Assembly (NCBI GenBank): GCA_014872875.1
Contig: WKFI01000012.1
Span: forward strand, 434,001-498,000
Reading direction: 5' to 3'
Source of the DNA: Paracoccaceae bacterium
Lineage (GTDB): Bacteria > Pseudomonadota > Alphaproteobacteria > Rhodobacterales > Rhodobacteraceae
Length of the DNA: 64,000 nucleotides
Numbering within the stretch: position 1 is the stretch's first letter; every line of letters starts with the position of its first letter. A program made the translations under genes and the position numbers. The notes below the pieces were generated by a model, which was not told where the DNA came from, ran no database searches, and saw nothing but the letters and a program-made list of their open reading frames with translations. Shown one piece after another: positions 36,874 to 44,934 of the stretch.

Positions 36874-36908
36874 CAACCCGGTTTCTGTTGTAGAAGCCGG
36901 GTTGTTTT
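36874..36908 (+). terminator. rho-independent terminator of rpoE-chrR
   Basis: CAACCCGGTTTCT, a GTTGT loop and AGAAGCCGGGTTG form a 13-base stem with one wobble, followed by TTTT. It begins 27 bases after the chrR stop. Confidence 0.85.
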
Positions 36909-36983
36909 ATGTTCATATGCTTGCACGGGAGCGTTCAGGACATCCGCCTCGGACTTCACGACCTTGTTCGAGCTTGCTCCAAG

Positions 36984-38555
36984 CTACGCTTTCTCCGGAT
37001 CCATGCCCTCGGGCGCGCGGGTCGAAACGGAATACACCTTGGCACCGGTTTCGCGATTCACTCCGGTCATGCTGACCTCATAGCCCCAGAGCGCCTTGAT
37101 ATGCTTGAGGACTTCGGCCCGATCCGCATCCACCAGGTCAATCCCGTCCAGCATCTGGTGGGTCAGCTTCAGTTCGCGGTCGCCTTTCAGATCGGCGTCC
37201 GTGACCTGAATATCGGGCTCCTGATAGGCCAGATCATAGGATTTGGCCAAAAGTCGCCGGATCTCGCGATAGCCCTGACGATTGTGGATCTGGCTGACCA
37301 CCAGTTCCGGGCTTTTGGCGTCATCGGTGATCACAAAAAGCTTGAAGTCGCGCATCAGCTTGGGTGACAGGAACTGCAGGATGAAACTCTCGTCGCGGTA
37401 ATTCGCCCAGGCCTGCAACAGGACCGATTTCCAATCCGGATTGCCGGCGAATTCGGGGAACCAGTCGCGGTCCTCTTCGGTCGGGTTCTCACAGATGCGG
37501 CGGATATCCATCATCATGGCAAAGCCCAGCGCATAGGGGTTCAATCCGGAAAAGCGCGGATCGTCAAACTCGGGCTGCATGATCACATTGGTATGGCTGT
37601 GCATCATCTCCATCAGGGCGCCTTGAGTGATCAGGCCTTTCTCGTACAGCCGGTGGATGATGTAGTAATGGCTGAACGTTGCGCAGCCTTCATTCATCAC
37701 TTTGGTCTGTTTCTGCGGGTACAGATATTGCGCCAGATAGCGCACGATGCGCAGGATTTCGCGTTGCCAGGCTTCCAGCACGGGGCTGTGTTTTTCCAGG
37801 AAATACAGCAGGTTCTCCTGCGGCAGGTTCAGAGCCGACTGGCGTGAGGATATGGCGCGGTCCTCAACGCTGACCTCTTCGCGCGTCTCCCCAAGCGTGG
37901 CATCGGTCCACAGGTCCAACACGCTGCGCTGGCTCTCATGGCCTTCACGCTGGCGCTGCATCGCCTGCAGTTCCTCGGCCGTGGGTTTGGGCGGGCGGCC
38001 ATAGCGGAACACCCCCTGGTCGCGCAGCGCATGGGCGGCATCCAGCACGCGTTCGACCTCATCCAAACCATAGCGTTCTTCGCAATCGGCGATGAAGTTC
38101 TTGGCAAAGGCCAGGTAATCGTGAATGCCCGCCGCGTCGGTCCAGTCCTGAAACAGGTAGTTGTTCTTGAAGAAGTGATTATGCCCAAACGCCGCATGGG
38201 CCATGACCAGCGTTTGCATGGCCATGGTGTTTTCTTCCATGTTGTAGCTGATGCAGGGGTTCGAGTTGATCACGATCTCATAGGCCAACCCCATCATCCC
38301 TTTGCGATAATAGGTCTCATCCCGGACGAAATGCTTGCCGAAGGACCAGTGCTGATACATCAGCGGCAGTCCGACACAGGAATAGGCATCCAGCATCTGT
38401 TCGGCCGATATGATCTCGATCTGATTGGGATAGACATCGAGGCCCAGATCGTTCAGCGCAATCTCCTCGATCGCGTCATGCACGGTGCCCATCAGCTCGA
38501 ACGTCCAGTCCGATCCGTCAAACAGGGGCCGTGTTACAGGGTCATCCAGGGTCAT
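36984..38555 (-). CDS. spoVR: SpoVR-family protein
   Basis: 523 residues starting MTLDDPVTRPLF, 4 bases inside the yeaH gene. Conserved blocks are YPNQIEIISAEQMLDAYSCV, LPLMYQHWSFGKHF, AHAAFGHNHFFKNNYLF and VMNEGCATFSHYYIIHRLYE. The His-rich motifs HAAFGHNHFF and EGCATFSHYY suggest a metal-binding alpha-helical protein, but its reaction is unknown. It belongs to the widely conserved prkA-yeaH-spoVR stress operon. Confidence 0.93.
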   Translation of the reverse strand: MTLDDPVTRPLFDGSDWTFELMGTVHDAIEEIALNDLGLDVYPNQIEIISAEQMLDAYSCVGLPLMYQHWSFGKHFVRDETYYRKGMMGLAYEIVINSNPCISYNMEENTMAMQTLVMAHAAFGHNHFFKNNYLFQDWTDAAGIHDYLAFAKNFIADCEERYGLDEVERVLDAAHALRDQGVFRYGRPPKPTAEELQAMQRQREGHESQRSVLDLWTDATLGETREEVSVEDRAISSRQSALNLPQENLLYFLEKHSPVLEAWQREILRIVRYLAQYLYPQKQTKVMNEGCATFSHYYIIHRLYEKGLITQGALMEMMHSHTNVIMQPEFDDPRFSGLNPYALGFAMMMDIRRICENPTEEDRDWFPEFAGNPDWKSVLLQAWANYRDESFILQFLSPKLMRDFKLFVITDDAKSPELVVSQIHNRQGYREIRRLLAKSYDLAYQEPDIQVTDADLKGDRELKLTHQMLDGIDLVDADRAEVLKHIKALWGYEVSMTGVNRETGAKVYSVSTRAPEGMDPEKA

Positions 38556-39880
38556 GCGGCATCTCCTGCACTGCGCTTGGCAAAAAGTTCGCGGAACATC
38601 GGATAGATATGTGCGGGTTCGGACACCCGCAGCATCTGGAAGTTCGGCCAATGCTCCTTGACCCGCCGGTAGGAATGCCACAGATCACCCCCCGCGCCGG
38701 GGTCATTCAACAGTGCGGTATCACTCTCTGGAACAATTTCGACATAGGCGTAGTACTGGCAGATCGGCAACAAAACGGAATTCAACAGCGCCTCACATTT
38801 GGCCGAGTCATTGCCGAAATTTTCCCCGTCCGACGCTTGGGCCCCGTAGATGTTCCATTCGTCCGGAGGATAACGGTCCTCGATGATTTTCTCCATTTCC
38901 GTCAGAGCCGTACTGACGATCGTTCCTCCGGTTTCGCGAGCATAGAAAAAGGTTTCCTCATCGACCTCCTGCGCATGGTGCGTGTGGCGCACGAACACAA
39001 TCTCGGAATGCTCATAAGCGCGTTCAAGGAACAGATTGAGCAGAATGAAGAAGCGTTTTGCCAGGTCCTTTTCCCGTTCCTGCATCGAGCCCGATACATC
39101 CATGAGGCAGAACACGACCGCCTGAGAATTCCGGATCTTTTCCGGAACATGCGTGTCATAGCGCAGGTCCAGCGGGTCGATGTACCCCACAACCTTGCGC
39201 TTCCGCCGCAGTACCTCCAGTTCTGCCTGCAGATCTTTCAACAACTGCAACTCGTTGGCAGTGGGACTGTCCAGAGCTTCAAGCGCCAGGATGCGGTCTT
39301 CGAGCTCCTCGAATTCACGGGTCGAAGGGCGTTTCAGCGCAATGCGGCGCCCCAAGGAGTTCCGCATAGTACGGATCAGGTTGAGGTTGTTTGGCGTCCC
39401 GGCTGTCGTAAGGCCGGCCCGGCGGGTGCCGATGGTTTCGGTTTCCACCGTGTTTTTCTTGATCATATCCGGCAGTTCCAGCCCGTCGAACAGGATCTGC
39501 AGGTATTCTTCTCGGGTAAGGTTGAAGGAAAAACCATCCTCGCCTTCGCCGCTGTCCGATCCTTCACGGCCGCCCTGCCCGGCCCCGCCCTGGGGCCGTT
39601 TGAAGCGGTCGCCGACAACAAAGTCCTTGTTGCCGGGATAGACCCTTTGACGGAAACCACCCTGGGGCGACTGGGCCAGCCGGGGTTCCTTGATCCCCTT
39701 GACCGGGATTGTCACCCGTTCGCCAGTGTCCGGCCCCTCCGCGCCGCCCTTGACCGAGCGCTCGCGGACGGACTTGTCCACCATTTCCTTGACGTGGCCT
39801 TTGGTCCGGCGCAGGAACCTCTGCCTGTTGCCCAGGCTTTTTCCTTTCGGGTTCCGGCGGCGGTCGATGAAGTGATGCAT
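38552..39880 (-). CDS. yeaH: YeaH/YhbH-family protein (UPF0229, vWA-like)
   Basis: 442 residues. The N-terminus (HHFIDRRRNPKGKSLGNRQR) is basic. The region about residues 80-110 is Gly/Ser-rich. The C-terminal half has a von Willebrand A fold with the MIDAS motif FCLMDVSGSMQ and downstream Thr/Asp sites (RETGGTIVSTAL, YGAQASDGENF). It is the middle gene of the prkA-yeaH-spoVR operon, between the kinase and SpoVR, with which it overlaps. Confidence 0.93.
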   Translation of the reverse strand: MHHFIDRRRNPKGKSLGNRQRFLRRTKGHVKEMVDKSVRERSVKGGAEGPDTGERVTIPVKGIKEPRLAQSPQGGFRQRVYPGNKDFVVGDRFKRPQGGAGQGGREGSDSGEGEDGFSFNLTREEYLQILFDGLELPDMIKKNTVETETIGTRRAGLTTAGTPNNLNLIRTMRNSLGRRIALKRPSTREFEELEDRILALEALDSPTANELQLLKDLQAELEVLRRKRKVVGYIDPLDLRYDTHVPEKIRNSQAVVFCLMDVSGSMQEREKDLAKRFFILLNLFLERAYEHSEIVFVRHTHHAQEVDEETFFYARETGGTIVSTALTEMEKIIEDRYPPDEWNIYGAQASDGENFGNDSAKCEALLNSVLLPICQYYAYVEIVPESDTALLNDPGAGGDLWHSYRRVKEHWPNFQMLRVSEPAHIYPMFRELFAKRSAGDAA

Positions 39881-39901
39881 CCTGTCTGCACCTCCGGATT
39901 G

Positions 39902-41836
39902 TTATCCTGCCTTGTTCACGCGCATGTACCATTCGACAAGCCGCCTGACCTGCCGTTGGGTATAGCCGTGGCCTTTCATGCGTTCGACAAACTCCATGTG
40001 CTTGCCTTCGGTGTCGCTGTCTTTCTTGGACCCGAAGCTGATCACAGGCAGCAGTTCTTCGACCTGGCTGAACATATGCTTTTCGATCACGTCGCGCAGT
40101 TTTTCATACGAATTCCACGGCGGGTTGCTGCCGGTATTGGCGCGGTGACGCAGGGCGAATTTGACCACCTCGTTTCGGAAATCCTTGGGGTTGGAAATGC
40201 CCGCCGGTTTCTCGACCTTGGACAGTTCCTTATCCAGGATTTCCCGATCATAGAGCTGACCGGTATCAGGATCCTTGTAATCCTGCTCCTCGATCCAGGC
40301 ATCGGCATAAGAGATATAGCGGTCAAAGACGTTCTGACCGTATTCCGAGTAGCTCTCCAGATAGGCCTTCTGGATTTCATTCCCGATGAAGTCCTCGTAC
40401 CGGGGTGCCAGATCGGTCTTGATGAATTCCAGATAGCGGCTTTCCACCTCCTGCGGGAACTGTTCTCTTTTGATCATCTGTTCCAGCAGATACATCAAAT
40501 GGACAGGATCAGCGGCAACCTCCTCGGTGTCATAGTTGAAGACGTTCGAAAGCACCTTGAAGGCAAAACGGGTAGACACCCCGGTCATGCCTTCGTCCAC
40601 CCCGGCATGGTCCTGATATTCCTGAACCGTCTTGGCCTTGGGATCGGTGTCTTTCAGCGTCTCACCATCATAGACGCGCATCTTGGAGTAGAGGTTCGAG
40701 TTCTCGTGCGGCTTGAGCCGTGACAACACGCTGAACCGCGCCAGGATCTTGAGCGTCTCAGGCGCGCAGGGTGAATCCTTGAGCTCGCTGTTTTCCAGAA
40801 GCTTGTTATAGATCAGCGCCTCTTCCGTGACCCGCAGGCAGTACGGCACCTTGACGATACTGACGCGATCGATGAACGCCTCGTTGTTCTTGTTGTTCTT
40901 GAAGGCCTGCCATTCGCTTTCGTTGGAATGGGCCAGGATCAGTCCCTGGAACGGGATCGCGCCAAAGCTTTCGGTGCCCATGTAGTTGCCTTCCTGCGTT
41001 GCGGTCAGCAACGGGTGCAGCATCTTGATGGGCGCCTTGAACATTTCGACGAATTCCATGACGCCCTGGGTCGCACGGTTCAGCCCGCCCGAGAAGCTAT
41101 AGGCGTCTGGGTGATCCTGACTGTAGTGCTCCAGCTGGCGGATATCGACCTTGCCCACCAGGGTCGAGATATCCTGATTGTTCTCATCTCCCGGTTCGAC
41201 CTTGGCCACGCAAATGCGACGCAGGCGCGACGGGTGCAGCTTCACCACCTTGAAGCGCGAGATGTCGCCGTCAAACTCGTCCAGCCGCTTGACCGCCCAG
41301 GGTGACATCAGTCCCGGCAGGCGGTGCTGCGCGATGCCGTACTCGTCGGCCAGCATGCGCCCCATACGCAGCGGATCGAACAGGCCCAGCGGAGATTCGA
41401 AGATCGGGCTGATCTGGTCGCCGGCTTTCAGCACATAGATCGGCTGATCTTCAACCAGTCGCTTCAGCCGTTCCGCGAGCGAAGACTTGCCTCCCCCAAC
41501 TGGTCCCAAGAGATAGAGGATCTGCTTGCGTTCTTCCAAACCCTGTGCGGCATAGCGGAAATAGCCCACGATCCGTTCAATCGTGTCTTCCATTCCGTAG
41601 AAGTCGTTGAAGGCAGCGTATCGCTTGATCGTTCGGTTTTGGAACAGCGGCCCCAGCCGGGGATCTCTGGACGTGTCCAGCAGTTCTTCTTCACCGATCG
41701 CCTTGAGCATGCGTTCCGCCACATTGGCGTACATGGATGGATCGTCACGACAACCGTTCAGATAGTCCTGCAACGACATTTCCTGTTCGCGGGTCTCGGC
41801 ATATTGCTCCGCGAAAAGCTCGACAATGTCCTTCAT
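39902..41836 (-). CDS. prkA: PrkA-family AAA+ serine protein kinase/protease
   Basis: 644 residues from the ATG at 41836, 9 bases after AGGAGG; a GTG two codons upstream is possible. The N-terminal AAA+ module has Walker A LLGPVGGGKSS, followed by the PrkA-specific block LILAHSNESEWQAFKNNKNN; the C-terminal domain has distant kinase resemblance. PrkA homologues (YeaG) act in starvation and nitrogen-stress responses. First gene of the triad, transcribed from the 626-base upstream gap. Confidence 0.94.
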   Translation of the reverse strand: MKDIVELFAEQYAETREQEMSLQDYLNGCRDDPSMYANVAERMLKAIGEEELLDTSRDPRLGPLFQNRTIKRYAAFNDFYGMEDTIERIVGYFRYAAQGLEERKQILYLLGPVGGGKSSLAERLKRLVEDQPIYVLKAGDQISPIFESPLGLFDPLRMGRMLADEYGIAQHRLPGLMSPWAVKRLDEFDGDISRFKVVKLHPSRLRRICVAKVEPGDENNQDISTLVGKVDIRQLEHYSQDHPDAYSFSGGLNRATQGVMEFVEMFKAPIKMLHPLLTATQEGNYMGTESFGAIPFQGLILAHSNESEWQAFKNNKNNEAFIDRVSIVKVPYCLRVTEEALIYNKLLENSELKDSPCAPETLKILARFSVLSRLKPHENSNLYSKMRVYDGETLKDTDPKAKTVQEYQDHAGVDEGMTGVSTRFAFKVLSNVFNYDTEEVAADPVHLMYLLEQMIKREQFPQEVESRYLEFIKTDLAPRYEDFIGNEIQKAYLESYSEYGQNVFDRYISYADAWIEEQDYKDPDTGQLYDREILDKELSKVEKPAGISNPKDFRNEVVKFALRHRANTGSNPPWNSYEKLRDVIEKHMFSQVEELLPVISFGSKKDSDTEGKHMEFVERMKGHGYTQRQVRRLVEWYMRVNKAG

Positions 41837-42462
41837 CGACACTTACCTCCTGTTTTGCCTCACGTACTGGGCAGTCCTCCTTGGGTGCATTTGCTGTGCA
41901 AAGACATAGCTCTCCCGACGCGTGGGGAAACTCGCTCCGCAACCTTGTCTCAGAATCTGCTCTCGCCCGACTTCGGGCCGACGGTCTTGGGTTCCTTTTT
42001 CCGCAAAGCGAACCAAGCTGTTGAAGTCACTCAACATTTGACCGTTTGATTTACCACTTATCGTACATCATCTATTTCGATTTTTCTATCTGTATTTGGT
42101 AAACAATTCGCCAATGTGAATAGATTGGCATTGGAATGCAGCAATTCGTGATCACAATTTACTCAGTCCGGAAACCCGTGATTCCGGGGTCTTAACCATG
42201 AAATTCAGGGGCCGCGGGGCATATCGCCAGCCTGAGGCGCCGATTTGGATGCCTCGCAAAGTACGACGAAGGTCTGAATTTCGGGATTGTCCAAAGTTTC
42301 AGCAGGTTACAGGATTTTTCCTGATCTTATTCGGTTTCGAAACAATCGCGTGTTGTTTGCCTCAAACTGATTCTATCCAGCGCAATTTCACCGAATTGAG
42401 GATCGAGCGCCCTGGATTACGCTTCAATCGGGCACCCAAACTCTTTTTTGCGGACCATCAGC
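41837..42462. other. 626-base AT-rich intergenic region upstream of prkA
   Basis: It lies between the 3' end of the redox operon (42463) and prkA, both on the minus strand, so it must contain the prkA promoter. It is locally AT-rich (about 42040-42110) and holds an inverted repeat GCCAAT-N8-ATTGGC at 42110-42129. No convincing gene, RNA or terminator was seen. A 114-codon frame at 42198 lacks coding character. Confidence 0.5.
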
Positions 42463-42729
42463 TCATTTGTTGCGGTTCACGATCCGGTCATAGAGCTTTT
42501 CAAGCCCGGTCAGGATCAGGAAGACCCCAACCACCCAGATGATCAATTCGAAGGGCGCAAAAACGGTGCCACGCAGCCAGCGGGCCAGCAATCCGCCCTG
42601 GGGGCGCAGTTCGCGCAGGCCGAACAATCCCTCGCGCCCCCACAGATCAAAGGCCCAGAACCGCGACAGATAGATCAGTACGGCGGCGACAAGCACGGTC
42701 AGGGTCATCCAGAAGACGCGTCGGCTCAT
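42463..42729 (-). CDS. small two-helix membrane protein of the redox operon
   Basis: 88 residues with two hydrophobic helices, WMTLTVLVAAVLIYLSRFWA and FELIIWVVGVFLILTGL, separated by a charged loop (GREGLFGLRELRPQGG). It overlaps the upstream gene by 4 bases and ends the five-gene operon. Not recognised; position suggests an accessory subunit of the membrane redox complex. Confidence 0.78.
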   Translation of the reverse strand: MSRRVFWMTLTVLVAAVLIYLSRFWAFDLWGREGLFGLRELRPQGGLLARWLRGTVFAPFELIIWVVGVFLILTGLEKLYDRIVNRNK

Positions 42730-43502
42730 TTCATCACCTCGATCGTTGCGGGATCCATACGCAGGACCAGAAGGTCGCCGTGGCGCGAGACGTCACCTTC
42801 GAGCGAGATGAACTGAGCGACATAGTCGTATGCGATTGCGGGCAGAGGCCCGCCATCCTTACCCAGGATCATCAGGAATTCCGATCCGTCGACCGGTTTG
42901 GTCGAAACAAAAACCGGTGGGATGTCGCCCAGCAGACAAAGGTTGGCGCAGGCCTTGTGGGCGATGCCGCGTCCCGGGCGCATAGCGCCGGCCAGGCATT
43001 TACCGTCACAGATCTCACCGGCCAGTTTCCAGCGACCCAGCGGTTCAGAGACGGGCGGCGCTCCGCTGCCTTCGGCAGGTCCGAGGCCGCGCGCCCCGCC
43101 CCTCACCTGCAGCATGTTCAGCGCGCCGCGTTCCAGTATGATGCCCGAGGCGGTGACCTTCTGACCCTCCAACGGTTCAGCACGAGAGAAAACGCCTGAT
43201 TTGCCCTGCGCAGTCAGCATCAGGGTGTGGCCCGGTTTGATCCGATCATTGCCTTCGGTCACGTGCAGAAGTGGATAAGGCAACAGTTCGATCACGCCGG
43301 TGACAGTCTGGCGGCCGTAGTCAAACCTGAATGCACCGTCGCCGGGATCATCCTGTGACGCGCCTGAAACCAACCCGAAAGCGGTCATGAAGGCCACAAC
43401 GGCGACCCCCGCGATCAGCAGGAAGGAACGCAGTTTCTTGGGCACCTTGAAGTACCCGACGAAAAACGGGGTCGTATCCTTTTTGACAGGTGGTTTCATC
43501 AT
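42726..43502 (-). CDS. single-pass membrane protein with cysteine motif, redox operon
   Basis: 258 residues. One helix near the N-terminus (FLLIAGVAVVAFMTAFGLVS) anchors a periplasmic domain. That domain includes beta-strands (TVTGVIELLPYPLLHV) and the motif GKCLAGAMRPGRGIAHKACA followed by NLCLLGDIPPVFV. Three cysteines (KC, ACANLC) with an adjacent His could bind metal or a cluster. The KACxxxC-LxGDIPP wording is one I associate with Rieske-linked operons of proteobacteria, though no function is known. It overlaps neighbours on both sides. Confidence 0.78.
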   Translation of the reverse strand: MMKPPVKKDTTPFFVGYFKVPKKLRSFLLIAGVAVVAFMTAFGLVSGASQDDPGDGAFRFDYGRQTVTGVIELLPYPLLHVTEGNDRIKPGHTLMLTAQGKSGVFSRAEPLEGQKVTASGIILERGALNMLQVRGGARGLGPAEGSGAPPVSEPLGRWKLAGEICDGKCLAGAMRPGRGIAHKACANLCLLGDIPPVFVSTKPVDGSEFLMILGKDGGPLPAIAYDYVAQFISLEGDVSRHGDLLVLRMDPATIEVMK

Positions 43503-44545
43503 CAGACCTCCACCGGTTCAACATAAGTGCCGGGTGGGTTGGCCTTGGGATTGACCAGAACCACTCCGTCCCGCACTGCCAGATTATAGGTCGGGATCTT
43601 TTCGGTGAACGGCGCGGGGGAACGGCCGCTGCGAATGTCATATTGGAACCCGTGCCATGGGCAGGTGATCAGGCAGCGGATCACCTTGCCTTCGCCCAAC
43701 GGGCCGTTCTGATGCGCGCAGGCATTGGACACCGCGCTGAGTTTGTCTTCCAACCGGAACACCGCAACCCGGTCACCGCTTGGCAGAACGGCGATTTTGG
43801 CTCGCGCCTCGGGAATGTCTTTGGCGTGGCAAACCTGAACCCAGCCATCAGTGTCCGGCACTGCATCCGGATCTCCGGCCTTTCGTTCATGCAGAAAAGC
43901 CAGCAGGTGCAAACCTGCGACCGTAAAAGCCGACGCCACGAAAACCACGGTGAACAAGTGGTTCTGCTGGTCCTGCAGCACACCAAGGCTGACATGAGCC
44001 ACAACTGCAGCATAGGCAAAATAGATCAGGTAATGAATCCGCTTCCACACCGGGGCCGTCAGGAATTTGAGCCAGAAATCGTGACTGGTTGCAGCCAGGA
44101 TCAGCAGGCAGAGCAGCGCAAAGATCCCGAAGGCTTCGAACGGAAAGCCGACAAGCTGACCGTAGCTTGTGTTGGAAAACAACAGCGCTTCGTACTTGTT
44201 GGTGCCGGAAAAGGCGAAATACCAGTTCAGGACATAGCTGAAATGGGTCAACGCGACGGCGGCAGTCATCACCCCGAAATGGCGACGGTTGTAAAGCAAA
44301 GGCAGGAACCGTTTGTCCAGCCGTGCCAGGGGGCCGATGCACAGGATGATGGTCATCATGAAAAACGCGCAGGCTCCGAACGCACGGGCGTTGTGGATCT
44401 GCGGGTTGATCGGGCGTTCGTGGCTGAGGATTTCGGGGGTCACATAGAGGAAAACCCACAGGAACCCCACCACGCCTGCCAGCATGAAACCGTCATACCA
44501 CCATTTGTTCTTGTTCCACTGAACTGGAATGTATTTGACGCTCAT
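43502..44545 (-). CDS. ferric-reductase-like transmembrane protein fused to a Rieske domain
   Basis: 347 residues. Residues about 20-220 form six membrane helices of the ferric-reductase-like (FRD/MsrQ) type, with candidate haem histidines His101, His171 and His184. Residues about 230-345 form a Rieske [2Fe-2S] domain: CAHQNGPLGEG (Cys276, His278) and CPWHGFQYD (Cys295, His298). The fusion should pass electrons between a cluster and haem b across the inner membrane. It overlaps both neighbours by 1-4 bases. Confidence 0.88.
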   Translation of the reverse strand: MSVKYIPVQWNKNKWWYDGFMLAGVVGFLWVFLYVTPEILSHERPINPQIHNARAFGACAFFMMTIILCIGPLARLDKRFLPLLYNRRHFGVMTAAVALTHFSYVLNWYFAFSGTNKYEALLFSNTSYGQLVGFPFEAFGIFALLCLLILAATSHDFWLKFLTAPVWKRIHYLIYFAYAAVVAHVSLGVLQDQQNHLFTVVFVASAFTVAGLHLLAFLHERKAGDPDAVPDTDGWVQVCHAKDIPEARAKIAVLPSGDRVAVFRLEDKLSAVSNACAHQNGPLGEGKVIRCLITCPWHGFQYDIRSGRSPAPFTEKIPTYNLAVRDGVVLVNPKANPPGTYVEPVEV

Positions 44546-44934
44546 TCGCTGACCTCCCCGCTTGGGGTCTGATCCGGGGCAGAAAGCTGGACAGGCTCAA
44601 ATTCAGCAGGCCAGTTCTGGCGGCTGGAAAGCGCAAAGAGCACCGTGCCAAGGATCACGATGCACAAGGTCACCGCCATTGCACCATGCGCGGTGCGCAC
44701 AGGTTTGAAACGGGCGTCCGGATCGTCGCGTCCGGTTTCAAGAACGTACCATCGCCAAAGCACCAGCGGCCAGAGCAGCAGGATCCCCGGCAAAAGCAAA
44801 GGCCGGAAGGCATAAGTGCCCTGCGCGTCTTCGTCGATCCTGTCGATGCCGATGGTCAGGAACGCCGCTGCCGTGACACCGCCGACGATCAGCCAGATCC
44901 TGGCCAGCCAGAGCAGGGTTTCTGCTGTGGTCAT
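44542..44934 (-). CDS. three-helix membrane protein of the redox operon
   Basis: 130 residues with three hydrophobic segments (LWLARIWLIVGGVTAAAFLT, FRPLLLPGILLLWPLVLWRW, HGAMAVTLCIVILGTVLFAL) and a polar C-terminus. No cofactor-binding motif is seen. It overlaps the upstream Rieske-GltS gene and downstream ferric-reductase gene by 4 bases each, so the subunits are probably made in fixed ratio. Confidence 0.78.
   Translation of the reverse strand: MTTAETLLWLARIWLIVGGVTAAAFLTIGIDRIDEDAQGTYAFRPLLLPGILLLWPLVLWRWYVLETGRDDPDARFKPVRTAHGAMAVTLCIVILGTVLFALSSRQNWPAEFEPVQLSAPDQTPSGEVSE

Noticed and set aside
38531-40723. Open frame of 730 codons on the plus strand
   Set aside because: Antisense to yeaH and prkA, with no coding motifs of its own.
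42124-42138. Possible sigma-54 promoter TGGCATTGGAATGCA
   Set aside because: The GG-to-GC spacing is one base short and the orientation is opposite to prkA, with no gene downstream on that strand.
42198-42542. 114-codon plus-strand frame between prkA and the redox operon
   Set aside because: It overlaps the antisense end of the 88-residue membrane-protein gene, its residue mix is unlike a real protein, and there is no ribosome site.
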